60,082 nucleotides of DNA from Verrucomicrobiaceae bacterium. GTDB lineage: Bacteria; Verrucomicrobiota; Verrucomicrobiia; Chthoniobacterales; Terrimicrobiaceae. This document shows positions 9,085-18,324 of this stretch, piece by piece (the first letter of the stretch is position 1; every line of letters begins with the position of its first letter). The notes under the pieces were generated by a model that saw nothing but the letters and a program-made list of their open reading frames with translations, did not search any database and was not told the DNA's origin. Location: contig QYQL01000040.1 of assembly GCA_007280915.1 (NCBI GenBank), positions 1 to 60,082 of the forward strand. Direction: 5' to 3'. Both the position numbers and the translations under genes were made by a program.

Positions 9085-9621
9085 TCAACGGGGTTTGTTC
9101 AGCAATTCCCGCACTTCGTCAATCGTCATCTTGCTGTTGATCTTGTCCTTGATCTGGTTCACAGCGCCCTGTGCGGACCCCTTGGGGAAATACGGGTTGA
9201 CCGGCACCACCGGGGAGCCGAAGTTCGCGGGCTTCGTCGCGTCCCAGTAGCCGACCGCCTCCGCCTTCCTCACCGGCACTTCGCGGTCTGCGTTCATGAT
9301 CACCGATTTGGAAAATGTGTCCGCTGTTTTGGCATCGAAGACCTTGCCGCCGAACCAGGGGTTTTTGATCCCCAGAAACGACCGCGTGAACGGGAAGTCC
9401 TTGATGTAGGCGTCCCGCACCCCGGCGTAACTGTCTTTTGATTCTCCCGCCTTCCGCAGCGCAAGGGAGCCGGTCTTTCCCCCGAAGGACTTCCCCTGCA
9501 TGGTGCTCGACTGGTTCATATCCGGCTTCTTGATCCGGTCCATGAGCTTCTGCTCCTGCTCCTGGCCGAACACGGACGCCACGCAGATCCAGGTAAACAA
9601 GACCGGCAGCATACGTTTCAC
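9085..9621 (-). CDS. secreted protein of unknown function
   Basis: I do not recognise a family. The product of about 178 residues starts with a short basic region and a hydrophobic core ending FTWICVASVFGQ, consistent with a signal peptide. The remainder is charged and Lys-rich with no clear domain. The GTG at 9621 gives the basic n-region; the ATG at 9612 is the alternative. It lies 5 bp before tyrS on the same strand and may share its transcript. Confidence 0.6.
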   Translation of the reverse strand: MKRMLPVLFTWICVASVFGQEQEQKLMDRIKKPDMNQSSTMQGKSFGGKTGSLALRKAGESKDSYAGVRDAYIKDFPFTRSFLGIKNPWFGGKVFDAKTADTFSKSVIMNADREVPVRKAEAVGYWDATKPANFGSPVVPVNPYFPKGSAQGAVNQIKDKINSKMTIDEVRELLNKPR

Positions 9622-9721
9622 AGCTTCCACTCTAATCCGGAAATGCCTGCTTCGCGAGAAGCGATCTACCGGGCATTTCTGCGCCGTGATGGAGCGGAGC
9701 TTTTCCATCCCGTGATTTCGC

Positions 9722-10477
9722 TCACACGAAGAGCCGGGGGAGGAGCTTCACACGCTGCTCCCAGACAGTTTTTCCGGGATATCCATCGGGCAGCAGGGCC
9801 GCTGGCAGGAAGGGATCTTCGCGGATGATCGCGCCCCAGATGCGGCGCTCTTCGCGGAACCACTCGTTCCGGTCGGACGGGATCATGCGCTCCCAGGCAA
9901 CCGGAGTTTCGACGAGTGCCGCATTCTGCTGCCAGTTTTTGTAAAGCCGTCCGATCTTGTCGAAATCCCACGAAGCCTTGACGATCTCGGAATCCTTTTC
10001 TCCCGATGCGGGTTGCCCGTCAAAAATCGCGAGGCTGGTGACGTCGACGTTTTCCCCGGCCAGGGCATCTTTGATCGACGAGGAGGAGTCCGGGGAAATC
10101 CACACGCTCCGCTGGAGGCATCCGAACCGCAGGTCGCGCAGCGCGCGCCGCAGCCTGGCGCGAACCTTGTCCTCCTTGAGGTCGAAAAATGCAATCCGCC
10201 AGCGGCCGTCCCATTCGCGCGCCCAGAGCGCCGGCGGATGAACCCCCCTCCGGGCGATCTTCATTCCGGCCTCGGTGAGCCGCACCGCGCGCCCCTCGCC
10301 GGGGGCATCTTTCACCTCGATGACACCCTGCGCCTCCAACTGCCGGATCCGCCGGAGCAACCCGTGTCGATACGCCCAGCCTTCGTAAGACTCGCCCAGC
10401 CGTCTCCATGTCGGACGCGCGGCGACATCCATCGTCCAGAGCAATGCGTAAAGAAATTCTTCGGTGGCGGGTTTCAT
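9722..10477 (-). CDS. PaaX family transcriptional regulator
   Basis: This 251-residue protein has the three-part PaaX layout. It has an N-terminal winged helix (about residues 8-75), a central Cas2-like ferredoxin fold (about 90-185, starting WRIAFFDLKEDKVRARLRRA), and a C-terminal PaaX domain with the typical REDPFLPAALLPDGYPG. PaaX represses phenylacetate degradation in Proteobacteria, sensing phenylacetyl-CoA. No paa gene is in the window, so the target here is unknown. The ATG at 10477 is chosen over a TTG one codon upstream. Confidence 0.82.
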   Translation of the reverse strand: MKPATEEFLYALLWTMDVAARPTWRRLGESYEGWAYRHGLLRRIRQLEAQGVIEVKDAPGEGRAVRLTEAGMKIARRGVHPPALWAREWDGRWRIAFFDLKEDKVRARLRRALRDLRFGCLQRSVWISPDSSSSIKDALAGENVDVTSLAIFDGQPASGEKDSEIVKASWDFDKIGRLYKNWQQNAALVETPVAWERMIPSDRNEWFREERRIWGAIIREDPFLPAALLPDGYPGKTVWEQRVKLLPRLFV

Positions 10478-10550
10478 CAACCGTGATCCCTATCCGGTCC
10501 GGTGCCGAAAGCGAAGCTTTTATTTGGCGCGATCGCGCTGATTCAAAGCT

Positions 10551-12959
10551 TCAATGGTAGGTGCCTCTGGTGACGCCGACCTGGTTGCGGGCTTTGAGCG
10601 ATTTCCAGAGGGATGAGCCGGTGGCCGAGCCGTCGAGGAGTGCGAGGTGGGCGTCGATGATATGCCGGGATTCCTCCGCGGATTCTTCGAGGAGTTCGAT
10701 GCGGAAGCGGCGGATTCCGGCAGTGAGAAAGTCGTGGAAAAATCCCGCGCCGGACTGTGGCACGGCATTGAAGAGGGTGTTCCGGCAGCCGACGTCGGCG
10801 CGGAGGGGGTGGTTCATTCCGACACGGTCGCGCAGGTGAACGCGGTGGCGGTCGCACGGACGCCCGCAATTGGTATGGTCGGTGCCCTCGCTCAGAAACG
10901 CGGCGAAAACGCAGTGCTCCATGTGAAACATCGGCATGTTATGGTGGATCGTGAGTTCGAACCAATCCGGTGGGGCGTGCCGCAGGAGGGCGAGGATCTG
11001 GGCGACATTGAGGTCGTGCGAGATGGTGAGGCGTTCGAGCCCGAGGCGGTGAAAAACGGCGGCCGTGGCCGGGTTCGCGACGTTGAGCGAGAAGTCCCCG
11101 ATTTTGCGCAGCGGACAACCGGAAAAATGGGCGATCCCGCCGACGTTGCGGATGAGCACGCCGTCGGGAGCGGCATTTTCGATGAGTTTGAAAAATCCCT
11201 CCTCGCCCGCTTTCTGGATGCGCGGAGTGGCGAGGAAAATTTGTGCCGGGCCCGCCGCGCGCACCGCGGCGACAGCATCCTTGTATCGACGGATGTCTTC
11301 GTAATCGACCGCGATCTCACGGATTCCGGAGTCGAGGGCGGCGAGAAGCTGCTCGTGCGAGCGGCAGAGAACCATGAGCGATGGGGATGCCTCAGTTGCT
11401 GGAGCCGGAGCGGGGAGGATATCCCCCAAGGTGACAATGGGTTCGCTTCCGTGCTCTGCAAGGCGGGTGATCATTTCCCGCCGCAGCCGGTTGATTTCGG
11501 AAATCGGCAGGATGACGGCACCTTCGAGGCGGTTGATGATTTTTCCGAGGACAAAAGGGGTCTCGTTGAGCTTGCCGAGCTGGGCGGCGAGCGAGTCGTT
11601 CGTTAATGGGCGGTTAAGGGCCGGTTTGAGGGCAATGATCGAAGAGAGGAGAACTTCACGGCATTCGAGCGTGAGCGGATGACCTGCTGAACCGCTGACC
11701 GTGAAATCCAACGCGGCCTTTCCGGACGGACGGACCGGGAGTTTTCCCGCGAACGATTTGCGCAGCTCGCGGTCGAGGGCGGGATCATCGGTTTTCCAGA
11801 CACGGGTGCCCGGTGGGATCGCCGCAAAATCGAGTTTGTGGTGCTCAAAGAACAACTTTGATCCCTTGATTTCAAAGATCCGTCCGCCCTGCTCGGTTTC
11901 TGTATTTCCGCCAGTATCGAAAACGACGCCGTCTCCGGGCTTGAGGTGGACGGCGTGGGCATCGATCTCCACATGGTCTTTTTCCGACCGGGTGACGCGT
12001 CCGACGAACGCTCCGCGCTTTTTTCCAAAGCGTGCCCCGACGAGTTCCTGATGGTTCACCCCGTGGATCCACCCGCTGTAAAGCCCGCGCGAGAAGGTCA
12101 TCTCCAGGTGGTATTGGTCGTCCGTCGTGACCGGGTTAGCCCGGTTTTCCAACGCGGCATCCAGCGCCTTGCGGTAAACCGAGGTGATTGCGGCGACATA
12201 TTCCGGCGATTTGAGTCGGCCTTCGATTTTGAAGCTGATGACTCCGCGGGCGAGCAGGTCCGGGAGTTCCCGGACGGCGGCCAGATCCTGGGGCGAAAGC
12301 AGGTAGCGCCTGTCGCCGAGATCGCACAGCGCGCCATCGACAATGAGATCGTAAGGCATCCGGCAGGCCTGCGCGCATTCGCCACGGTTCGCGCTCCGGC
12401 GTCCGAGCGCCTCGCTGGTCAGGCATTGCCCGGAATATGCGACACACAGCGCCCCGTGGACAAAGACCTCCAACGGGAGGATGGGCGGAAATTTTTCAAG
12501 TTCCCGGAGCGAGAGTTCGCGGGCGAGAACGACCTGGCGGACACCGAGCGACTCGGCAAAGAGGACGCCCTCAGGCGAGGTGATCGTCATCTGGGTGGAC
12601 GCATGCACGTGGAGGTCGGGAAACATCCGTCGCGAAATATCGGCGAGCCCGACGTCCTGGATAATCACGGCGTCAACCCCCGCATCGTGAAGCGATCGGA
12701 GTTCGGCGACCGCATCGGGCAACTCATCGGTGAAGATCAGGACGTTCAGCGCGACGTATGCTTTGACCCCGTGATTGTGAAGAAACGCGACCACGCCCGG
12801 CAGTTCGTCCTCGCGGAAATTGTCGGCCCTCATCCGGGCGTTGAACCGCGGCATCCCGAAATAGACCGCGTCCGCGCCGTTTGCGACTGCTGCGCGCAGG
12901 CAGTTCCAGTCGCCTGCAGGCGCGAGGAGGGTGACCTGCGGCGGCGAAGCAGCGGTCAC
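10551..12959 (-). CDS. U32 family peptidase-like protein (RlhA/YdcP group)
   Basis: This 802-residue protein has an N-terminal TIM-barrel U32 domain starting at VTLLAPAGDWNCLRAAVANG. It includes the family signature around LEVFVHGALCVAYSGQCL and the Cys-rich segment NRGECAQACRMPYDL, which in E. coli RlhA/YdcP and TrhP supports RNA hydroxylation. A DUF3656-like middle and a further Cys-containing C-terminal half (FHMEHCVFAAFL...NCGRPC) make it longer than RlhA (about 650). The GTG at 12959 is chosen because it overlaps the upstream stop by 4 bp (GTGA). Substrate (peptide or rRNA/tRNA) is not settled by sequence. Confidence 0.82.
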   Translation of the reverse strand: MTAASPPQVTLLAPAGDWNCLRAAVANGADAVYFGMPRFNARMRADNFREDELPGVVAFLHNHGVKAYVALNVLIFTDELPDAVAELRSLHDAGVDAVIIQDVGLADISRRMFPDLHVHASTQMTITSPEGVLFAESLGVRQVVLARELSLRELEKFPPILPLEVFVHGALCVAYSGQCLTSEALGRRSANRGECAQACRMPYDLIVDGALCDLGDRRYLLSPQDLAAVRELPDLLARGVISFKIEGRLKSPEYVAAITSVYRKALDAALENRANPVTTDDQYHLEMTFSRGLYSGWIHGVNHQELVGARFGKKRGAFVGRVTRSEKDHVEIDAHAVHLKPGDGVVFDTGGNTETEQGGRIFEIKGSKLFFEHHKLDFAAIPPGTRVWKTDDPALDRELRKSFAGKLPVRPSGKAALDFTVSGSAGHPLTLECREVLLSSIIALKPALNRPLTNDSLAAQLGKLNETPFVLGKIINRLEGAVILPISEINRLRREMITRLAEHGSEPIVTLGDILPAPAPATEASPSLMVLCRSHEQLLAALDSGIREIAVDYEDIRRYKDAVAAVRAAGPAQIFLATPRIQKAGEEGFFKLIENAAPDGVLIRNVGGIAHFSGCPLRKIGDFSLNVANPATAAVFHRLGLERLTISHDLNVAQILALLRHAPPDWFELTIHHNMPMFHMEHCVFAAFLSEGTDHTNCGRPCDRHRVHLRDRVGMNHPLRADVGCRNTLFNAVPQSGAGFFHDFLTAGIRRFRIELLEESAEESRHIIDAHLALLDGSATGSSLWKSLKARNQVGVTRGTYH

Positions 12960-14536
12960 GGTTGCGGAGCGGCGGGACGGAACGGCAGCATCGCGGGTGT
13001 TGCAGCTGGAGTGGCCGACTGGGCCTCCGATGTCGTCGCAGGCGCGGGCGTCTGAGCGGGCGATACAGCCGCTGCCGCCGGAGCCGCAGTCGGCATGGAC
13101 GCTTGCTTCCAGAACAGCGTTGTGCCCGACGGGAGCATGTGGGCCACGCGCGCGATGTCCCAATTCGGCATCCGGAATCCTCCGATGCTCGCCAGCCTGT
13201 TCATGCTCCCGGGGATGCCTGTTCCGTGCAGTCCGTAAGGCAGAATCTCGGGATTGTCCGTCTTCGAGAGGTTGATCCAGATGATCCCCGCGGGGTTGTT
13301 GGGTCCGGGCGGGAGAAATTCTTCGGAGGCCAGCTTCTCCGATGGCGGGAGCGGGTTTTCGCCCGTGAAGAACGAACCGACCGGCTTGGGCGGATCGCGC
13401 GGCTCACGAAGCGTGGCCAGGCGCGGCCGGGGGATCGCATCCAGAATTTTCCACGACCCCTTGCCCCTGAGTCCTGGCCTTGCCGGCGAGACCGGCAGGA
13501 TCGCTTCGATCTGGTCGTTGCGATAAATTTCCAAGCGCGACAGGTCCACGACCGCAGCGGTGATGACATCGTGCGGGTTGGCCGCCGGCTGGAGCGGAGG
13601 ATTCAGCGCGCTTTCGATGGCAAACGGCTGGACATTCGGAACCTGAAATTCCGTGCCCGCCATTGGAACGGATTTGATATCAGGGTTCAACGCCTTCAAG
13701 AGCACCTCATCGCAATGGAAGCGCTCTGCGACAAACTCCCAGGGTGTCCGGTAGGCCAGCATCGGCGATGACGTCATGTCCGTGTAGATCGGAGCCGGTT
13801 GTTTGACGGGTCCGGGCGGGGTTTTGGATTTTTCGACGGGCTTTTCCGCTTTCGGTGGGGCGATGAACCGGAAATCCACGGCTCTCAATTTGTATCGCGT
13901 CATCGGATCACCGACCGAGGCGTGGGCATCCGCCACCACCGATTCGCGGCCCTTGCAGGTCTGGTAAAGATAGACCAGCTTTTGGAACGCTGGTGACGAC
14001 TTTCCATCGATCGGTCCCGACGAAAAATTCTGGCGGTCGAGGAACACCTGCAAAATCAGGGCCTCCATGTCCAGGCCGGGATCCGGGGTCCCTTTTTTTC
14101 CGGATGGCTTCTGCTTCGGGGGCGCGGGCTTTTCGGGAGGAAGTCCGAGCGCGATGCATTCCTGAATTGTCGGAATCTTGATCGCCTGCCCGATCCGGAT
14201 CATGTCGTTTTGCAGCCCGTTCGCCGCCTTGAGTTGGGCTACGGTCCGGCTGTGCTTTTTTGCGATGAGGATCAACGCATCCCCCTTCCGGACTTCGTAG
14301 GAATTTTCCTGATTCAATACCGGGGGAGCGCCCGGGAGGGCAGGCGCAGAGGGTTCTTCCGGCGGAGGCTCAGGAATTTCCAACCCCCAGCTCTTCACAT
14401 CCGAGGGGGCCTGCCACCACTTCCAGCGCACCGCATCCTCCAAACCCGGTTCGGTACCCGTCAAACCCGCCTGCCCGTAAGCAGCGCAGCCGAGCAGCAT
14501 GGATAAAAACAACCCTCTCGATATCCCGGATATCAT
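12956..14536 (-). CDS. LysM and L,D-transpeptidase-fold (YkuD-like) protein lacking the catalytic Cys
   Basis: This 526-residue exported protein has a signal peptide (MISGISRGLFLSMLLGCAAYGQ), a LysM peptidoglycan-binding domain (about residues 80-125, YEVRKGDALILIAKKH), and a C-terminal YkuD-like domain (about 345-475). YkuD enzymes form 3-3 crosslinks through a Cys in SxGC[IV]R. Here the motif reads HGTGIPGSMNRLASIGGFR, so the His is present but the Cys position (codon 13178-13180) is Gly (GGA). It is therefore probably non-catalytic, perhaps a peptidoglycan-binding scaffold. The start follows the signal peptide. It is coupled to the U32 gene and divergent from carA. Confidence 0.8.
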   Translation of the reverse strand: MISGISRGLFLSMLLGCAAYGQAGLTGTEPGLEDAVRWKWWQAPSDVKSWGLEIPEPPPEEPSAPALPGAPPVLNQENSYEVRKGDALILIAKKHSRTVAQLKAANGLQNDMIRIGQAIKIPTIQECIALGLPPEKPAPPKQKPSGKKGTPDPGLDMEALILQVFLDRQNFSSGPIDGKSSPAFQKLVYLYQTCKGRESVVADAHASVGDPMTRYKLRAVDFRFIAPPKAEKPVEKSKTPPGPVKQPAPIYTDMTSSPMLAYRTPWEFVAERFHCDEVLLKALNPDIKSVPMAGTEFQVPNVQPFAIESALNPPLQPAANPHDVITAAVVDLSRLEIYRNDQIEAILPVSPARPGLRGKGSWKILDAIPRPRLATLREPRDPPKPVGSFFTGENPLPPSEKLASEEFLPPGPNNPAGIIWINLSKTDNPEILPYGLHGTGIPGSMNRLASIGGFRMPNWDIARVAHMLPSGTTLFWKQASMPTAAPAAAAVSPAQTPAPATTSEAQSATPAATPAMLPFRPAAPQP

Positions 14537-14662
14537 CCGCCGATTAATACCCGCGCCCGCCGCAGGACGCAAAATCATTCCTGCGGGCAAAGAAAAGCTT
14601 TGTGAGGCGCGCTTGCCGGATTTTGTTTTACGGCGTGGGGGACGGTGGTAAGGATTTGGGGA

Positions 14663-15841
14663 ATGACTGCACTCTTGGCATTGGAAGACGGGCGGATTTT
14701 TCGCGGGGAGAGTTTCGGAGCGGCCGGGACCGCCGCCGGGGAGATTTGTTTCAACACCTCGATGAGCGGGTATCAGGAGATTTTGACCGATCCATCGTAT
14801 CGCGGTCAGATCGTGGCGATGACGTATCCCGAGATCGGAAACTACGGGATCAACGAGCTCGACGTGGAGAGCGGTCAGCCGCATGTCCGGGGATTTGTCA
14901 TCGAGGAACTGAGCCCGGTGACAAGCAACTGGCGCAGCGACATGTCCCTGCACGACTACCTTGTCCGCAACGGAATCCCCGGCATCCAGGGGATCGACAC
15001 GCGGGCGCTCACCCGGCACCTGCGGACTCGCGGAGCCATGCGCGCGTGCATTTCAACCGAAATCACTGACGAGGCAGAAGCCGTCCGGCGGGCGCGGGAA
15101 GTGCCGTATGAAGGGGTGGATTTCGTCAGGGAAGTCACCCCGACGGCTGCCTATCACTGGGATCCCGAACAGAATTTGAGCCGCAGATGGATCCTGCGAA
15201 AAAGCGCGGAGGACCCGGAGATTTCCGACGGAAAAGGCAATGTTTTCGAGGAGCTGAAGCCGGCCGTCCACAAGCTGGCGGCGCTGGATTTCGGCATGAA
15301 GAAAAACATCCTGCGCTCGCTGCGGAGGAACGGGTTTGATGTAACCGTGCTTCCCGCCACCGCCACGGCGGACGAGGTTCTCTCAGTCGGGGCGGACGGG
15401 ATTTTTCTGTCGAACGGTCCCGGCGATCCGGAGGCCCTCGGTTATGCGCGCGAGACCGTGCGATCGCTCATCGGAAAAAAGCCGATCTTTGGGATCTGCC
15501 TCGGCCACCAGGTTCTGGCTCTCGCGCTGGGAGGAAAGACGTTCAAGCTGAAGTTCGGCCACCGGGGCGCGAACCAGCCGGTCAAGGACCTGCGCAGCGG
15601 GAAAATCGCCATCACGTCACAGAACCACGGATACGCGGTGGATCCGGAGTCGCTTCCGGAGGGCGTCGAGGTGACGCACGTGAACCTGAACGATGGGACC
15701 GTCGCCGGCCTGCGGCACTCCGCGCAGCGCGCGTTCAGTGTCCAATACCATCCGGAAGCCAGCCCGGGCCCGCACGACGCCGATTACTTTTTCGAGGAAT
15801 TCGCCAAAGAAGTTGCCGCCGCGAAGGCATCGGGCGTATAA
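14663..15841 (+). CDS. carA: carbamoyl-phosphate synthase small (glutaminase) subunit
   Basis: CarA releases ammonia from glutamine for CarB, feeding arginine and pyrimidine synthesis. The 392-residue protein has the CarA N-terminal domain ([34 protein letters not shown]) and a class I amidotransferase domain with the nucleophile in FGICLGHQ (about Cys279) and the His/Glu pair in [12 protein letters not shown]. The ATG at 14663 follows a purine-rich GGATTTGGGGA. carB is not in the window; an FHA protein and lysS follow on the same strand. Confidence 0.94.
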   Translation: MTALLALEDGRIFRGESFGAAGTAAGEICFNTSMSGYQEILTDPSYRGQIVAMTYPEIGNYGINELDVESGQPHVRGFVIEELSPVTSNWRSDMSLHDYLVRNGIPGIQGIDTRALTRHLRTRGAMRACISTEITDEAEAVRRAREVPYEGVDFVREVTPTAAYHWDPEQNLSRRWILRKSAEDPEISDGKGNVFEELKPAVHKLAALDFGMKKNILRSLRRNGFDVTVLPATATADEVLSVGADGIFLSNGPGDPEALGYARETVRSLIGKKPIFGICLGHQVLALALGGKTFKLKFGHRGANQPVKDLRSGKIAITSQNHGYAVDPESLPEGVEVTHVNLNDGTVAGLRHSAQRAFSVQYHPEASPGPHDADYFFEEFAKEVAAAKASGV

Positions 15842-15850
15842 GGAACGATT

Positions 15851-16357
15851 ATGGCCAAGCTGCAGATTTTTCTCCCCGACGGCAACCGGACTTCACACGA
15901 CCTCGCCGACGAAAAAACGACGGTCGGTCGGGTGGCGGACAATCTCGTTCAAATCGATGACGGCTCGGTGTCGAGCAGGCACGCCGAGCTCGTGATGGAG
16001 AACGGGGCCTGTCATCTCCACGATCTGGGCTCCACCAATGGCACGTTTGTCAACGGCGAGCAGGTGACGGACGCCATCCTGCGCCATGGCGACGAAGTCC
16101 GTTTCGGAACGGTCGAGACGGTCTTCCAGGGTGAGGAGGAATCCCCCGATCAGCCGCTGCCGGAATCCACTGCCGCGACCGCCGCGGTGGCCAAGCTCAG
16201 CGCGCGGCCACCGGAATTTGTGAGCTCCTCACCGATTCCGAAAAACCTGAAGAAAAAGGACGTGGTGGCCATGGCGCTGTATGCCGTTGCCGGGATCGCA
16301 GTCCTCGTCTTTGCGGCCGCTGTCGTGATGATCCTCGGGATGGCCGTTCCCTCCTGA
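15851..16357 (+). CDS. FHA-domain membrane protein
   Basis: This 168-residue protein has an N-terminal forkhead-associated domain (about residues 3-90) with the phosphothreonine-binding motifs VGR, SSRHAEL and LGSTNGTFVNG. A low-complexity linker and one C-terminal membrane helix (about 142-165) follow. Such proteins read Ser/Thr kinase phosphorylation at the membrane; no kinase is nearby, so the partner is unknown. It lies between carA and lysS, 9 bp after carA. Confidence 0.85.
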   Translation: MAKLQIFLPDGNRTSHDLADEKTTVGRVADNLVQIDDGSVSSRHAELVMENGACHLHDLGSTNGTFVNGEQVTDAILRHGDEVRFGTVETVFQGEEESPDQPLPESTAATAAVAKLSARPPEFVSSSPIPKNLKKKDVVAMALYAVAGIAVLVFAAAVVMILGMAVPS

Positions 16358-16398
16358 GGCCGACTTCATTTTTGCGCTTTCCGGAGCGCCCGATTTTC

Positions 16399-17844
16399 AT
16401 GGAAGAACACACTGAACTGCTGGCGGTGCGCCGTCAAAAACTCGAGGCCCTGCGCGCGGCAGGGGTTGCTCCTTTCGGCGGACGGTTCGATATCACCGCC
16501 GCTCCCGGGGAGATCCGCTCCGCATTCGAGGAGGGCAAACACGTCCGCACGGCGGGACGCGTCACCGCCCACCGCAACATGGGGAAAAGCCATTTTCTGG
16601 ATCTTTCCGACCGCAGCGGAAGAATCCAGGTCTACCTGCAGGCGAAGGAGGTCGGCCCCGAAGCAGCGGCGGTTTTCGATCAGGTCGATATCGGCGACTG
16701 GATCGGAGTCGAAGGCGACACGTTCACGACGAAGGCCGGCGAGCCCAGCATCAAGGCGTCCTCGTTCACCGTGCTTTCAAAATCCCTGCGCCCGCTTCCG
16801 GACAAATGGCACGGGGTCCAGGATACCGAGATCAAATACCGCCAGCGATACCTCGACCTGATTTCGAATCCGGAGTCGCGGGAAATTTTCGAGAAGCGCA
16901 TCGCGATCGTCCGCGAGATCCGGCGGTTTCTCGAGGACCGCGGGTTCATCGAAGTCGAGACGCCGATGATGCAGCGGATCCCGGGAGGCGCGGCGGCCCA
17001 ACCGTTCCAGACCCACCACAACGCGCTCGGGGTGGACCTCTTTCTCCGGATCGCCCCGGAGCTTTACCTCAAGCGCCTCCTCGTTGGCGGGTTCACGAAA
17101 ATCTTCGAGCTGAACCGGAATTTCCGGAACGAGGGGATTTCGCGCCGGCATAACCCGGAATTCACGATGCTCGAGGCCTACTGGGCGTTTGCGGATTTCG
17201 AACAGATGGCTTCGCTGGTCGAGGAGATGGTCTGCCATCTCGCACAGAAGGTTTGCGGCGGATATGTCATCGGGCATCCCGCGGAGGATGGCGCCGTCGC
17301 CAAGACGATCGATCTCACCCCGCCCTGGCGCCGCGAACGATATTCCGACCTCATCCGCGGAGTGAAGAGCGACTGGTATGAGCTGGACTCCGCCGCGCGC
17401 CGCGCGTGGTGCTCCGCAAACGGCCTTGATATCACCCATTGCGTCGAGGACTTCGAGGTCACCCAGCACGTCTTCGAGAAGCTCGTCGAGGAAAAGACGA
17501 TGAACCCGCTCTTCGTCACCCACTGCCCGAAAGAGCTCGTTCCCCTCGCCAAGCAGAATGCGGACGACGGCTCGGTGGTGGATGTTTATGAACTCGTCAT
17601 CAACGGCCAGGAAATTTCGCCGGGATACTCCGAGCTCAACGACCCGGACATCCAGCGCGGGCGGCTCGAGCAGCAGAGCGGCGGCGAGACGCAGAAGCTC
17701 GACGAGGAATTCCTCCATGCCCTCGAATACGGGATGCCTCCCGCAGGCGGGATCGGGATCGGGATCGACCGGCTCGTCATGATGCTCACTGGAGCCGAAA
17801 GCATCCGCGACGTCATTTTCTTCCCGCACATGCGTCCGCGCTGA
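16399..17844 (+). CDS. lysS: lysyl-tRNA synthetase, class II
   Basis: LysS charges tRNA(Lys). The 481-residue protein has an N-terminal OB-fold anticodon-binding domain (about residues 45-145, TAGRVTAHRNMGKSHFLDL) and the class II core: motif 2 FRNEGISRRHNPEFTMLE and motif 3 GGIGIGIDRLVMMLTG. Length is normal. The ATG at 16399 gives the family N-terminus (MEEHTELLAVRRQKLEALR). The RlpA-like gene follows 4 bp later. Confidence 0.95.
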   Translation: MEEHTELLAVRRQKLEALRAAGVAPFGGRFDITAAPGEIRSAFEEGKHVRTAGRVTAHRNMGKSHFLDLSDRSGRIQVYLQAKEVGPEAAAVFDQVDIGDWIGVEGDTFTTKAGEPSIKASSFTVLSKSLRPLPDKWHGVQDTEIKYRQRYLDLISNPESREIFEKRIAIVREIRRFLEDRGFIEVETPMMQRIPGGAAAQPFQTHHNALGVDLFLRIAPELYLKRLLVGGFTKIFELNRNFRNEGISRRHNPEFTMLEAYWAFADFEQMASLVEEMVCHLAQKVCGGYVIGHPAEDGAVAKTIDLTPPWRRERYSDLIRGVKSDWYELDSAARRAWCSANGLDITHCVEDFEVTQHVFEKLVEEKTMNPLFVTHCPKELVPLAKQNADDGSVVDVYELVINGQEISPGYSELNDPDIQRGRLEQQSGGETQKLDEEFLHALEYGMPPAGGIGIGIDRLVMMLTGAESIRDVIFFPHMRPR

Positions 17845-17848
17845 CCCC

Positions 17849-18316
17849 GTGAAAGCCACCCTCGCGCTTTGCCTCGCATGCCTGTTTCTTGCCGGCTGTG
17901 GCAGCAGCTACAAGGGCTACAAATGCCAGCCCTACTCGGTCCGCGGAGTTGACTATGTTCCGATGAGCCCGCGCGAGGCGGTCGGCCATGTCGAGGAGGG
18001 GATGGCCTCGCACTACGACGAGAGCTTTCTCTTCTTTTTCCCGGGAAAAACGGCGATCGGCGAAAGGCAGTATTCCTGGTCCCGCTCGGCGGCCCACAAG
18101 ACCCTGCCCCTGCCCTGCAAGGTGCGCGTCACGAACCTGCGCAACGGACGCAAGGTCGTGCTGCGCGTGAACGACCGCGGCCCGTTCATCGGGGACAGAA
18201 CGCTCGACGTGACGACTGGAGTGGCCAAGGACCTCGGCTTTCACAAGGCCGGGCTCTGCCCGGTTCGCATCGAGGTGCTCAGCGTCGGCGACGGCCGCTA
18301 CCGGATTCGTCACTAG
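17849..18316 (+). CDS. RlpA-like septal ring lipoprotein (double-psi beta-barrel)
   Basis: This 155-residue lipoprotein has a signal peptide with lipobox LAGC and an RlpA double-psi barrel domain (about residues 50-145). The core motifs AHKTLPLPCKVRVTNL and VNDRGPFIGDRTLDVT fit the family. RlpA acts on denuded peptidoglycan at the septum in Pseudomonas; here only the lytic-transglycosylase-like domain is present, without a SPOR domain. GTG is the start. It is tightly placed between lysS and opgG. Confidence 0.83.
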   Translation: MKATLALCLACLFLAGCGSSYKGYKCQPYSVRGVDYVPMSPREAVGHVEEGMASHYDESFLFFFPGKTAIGERQYSWSRSAAHKTLPLPCKVRVTNLRNGRKVVLRVNDRGPFIGDRTLDVTTGVAKDLGFHKAGLCPVRIEVLSVGDGRYRIRH

Positions 18317-18324
18317 CGGACACC

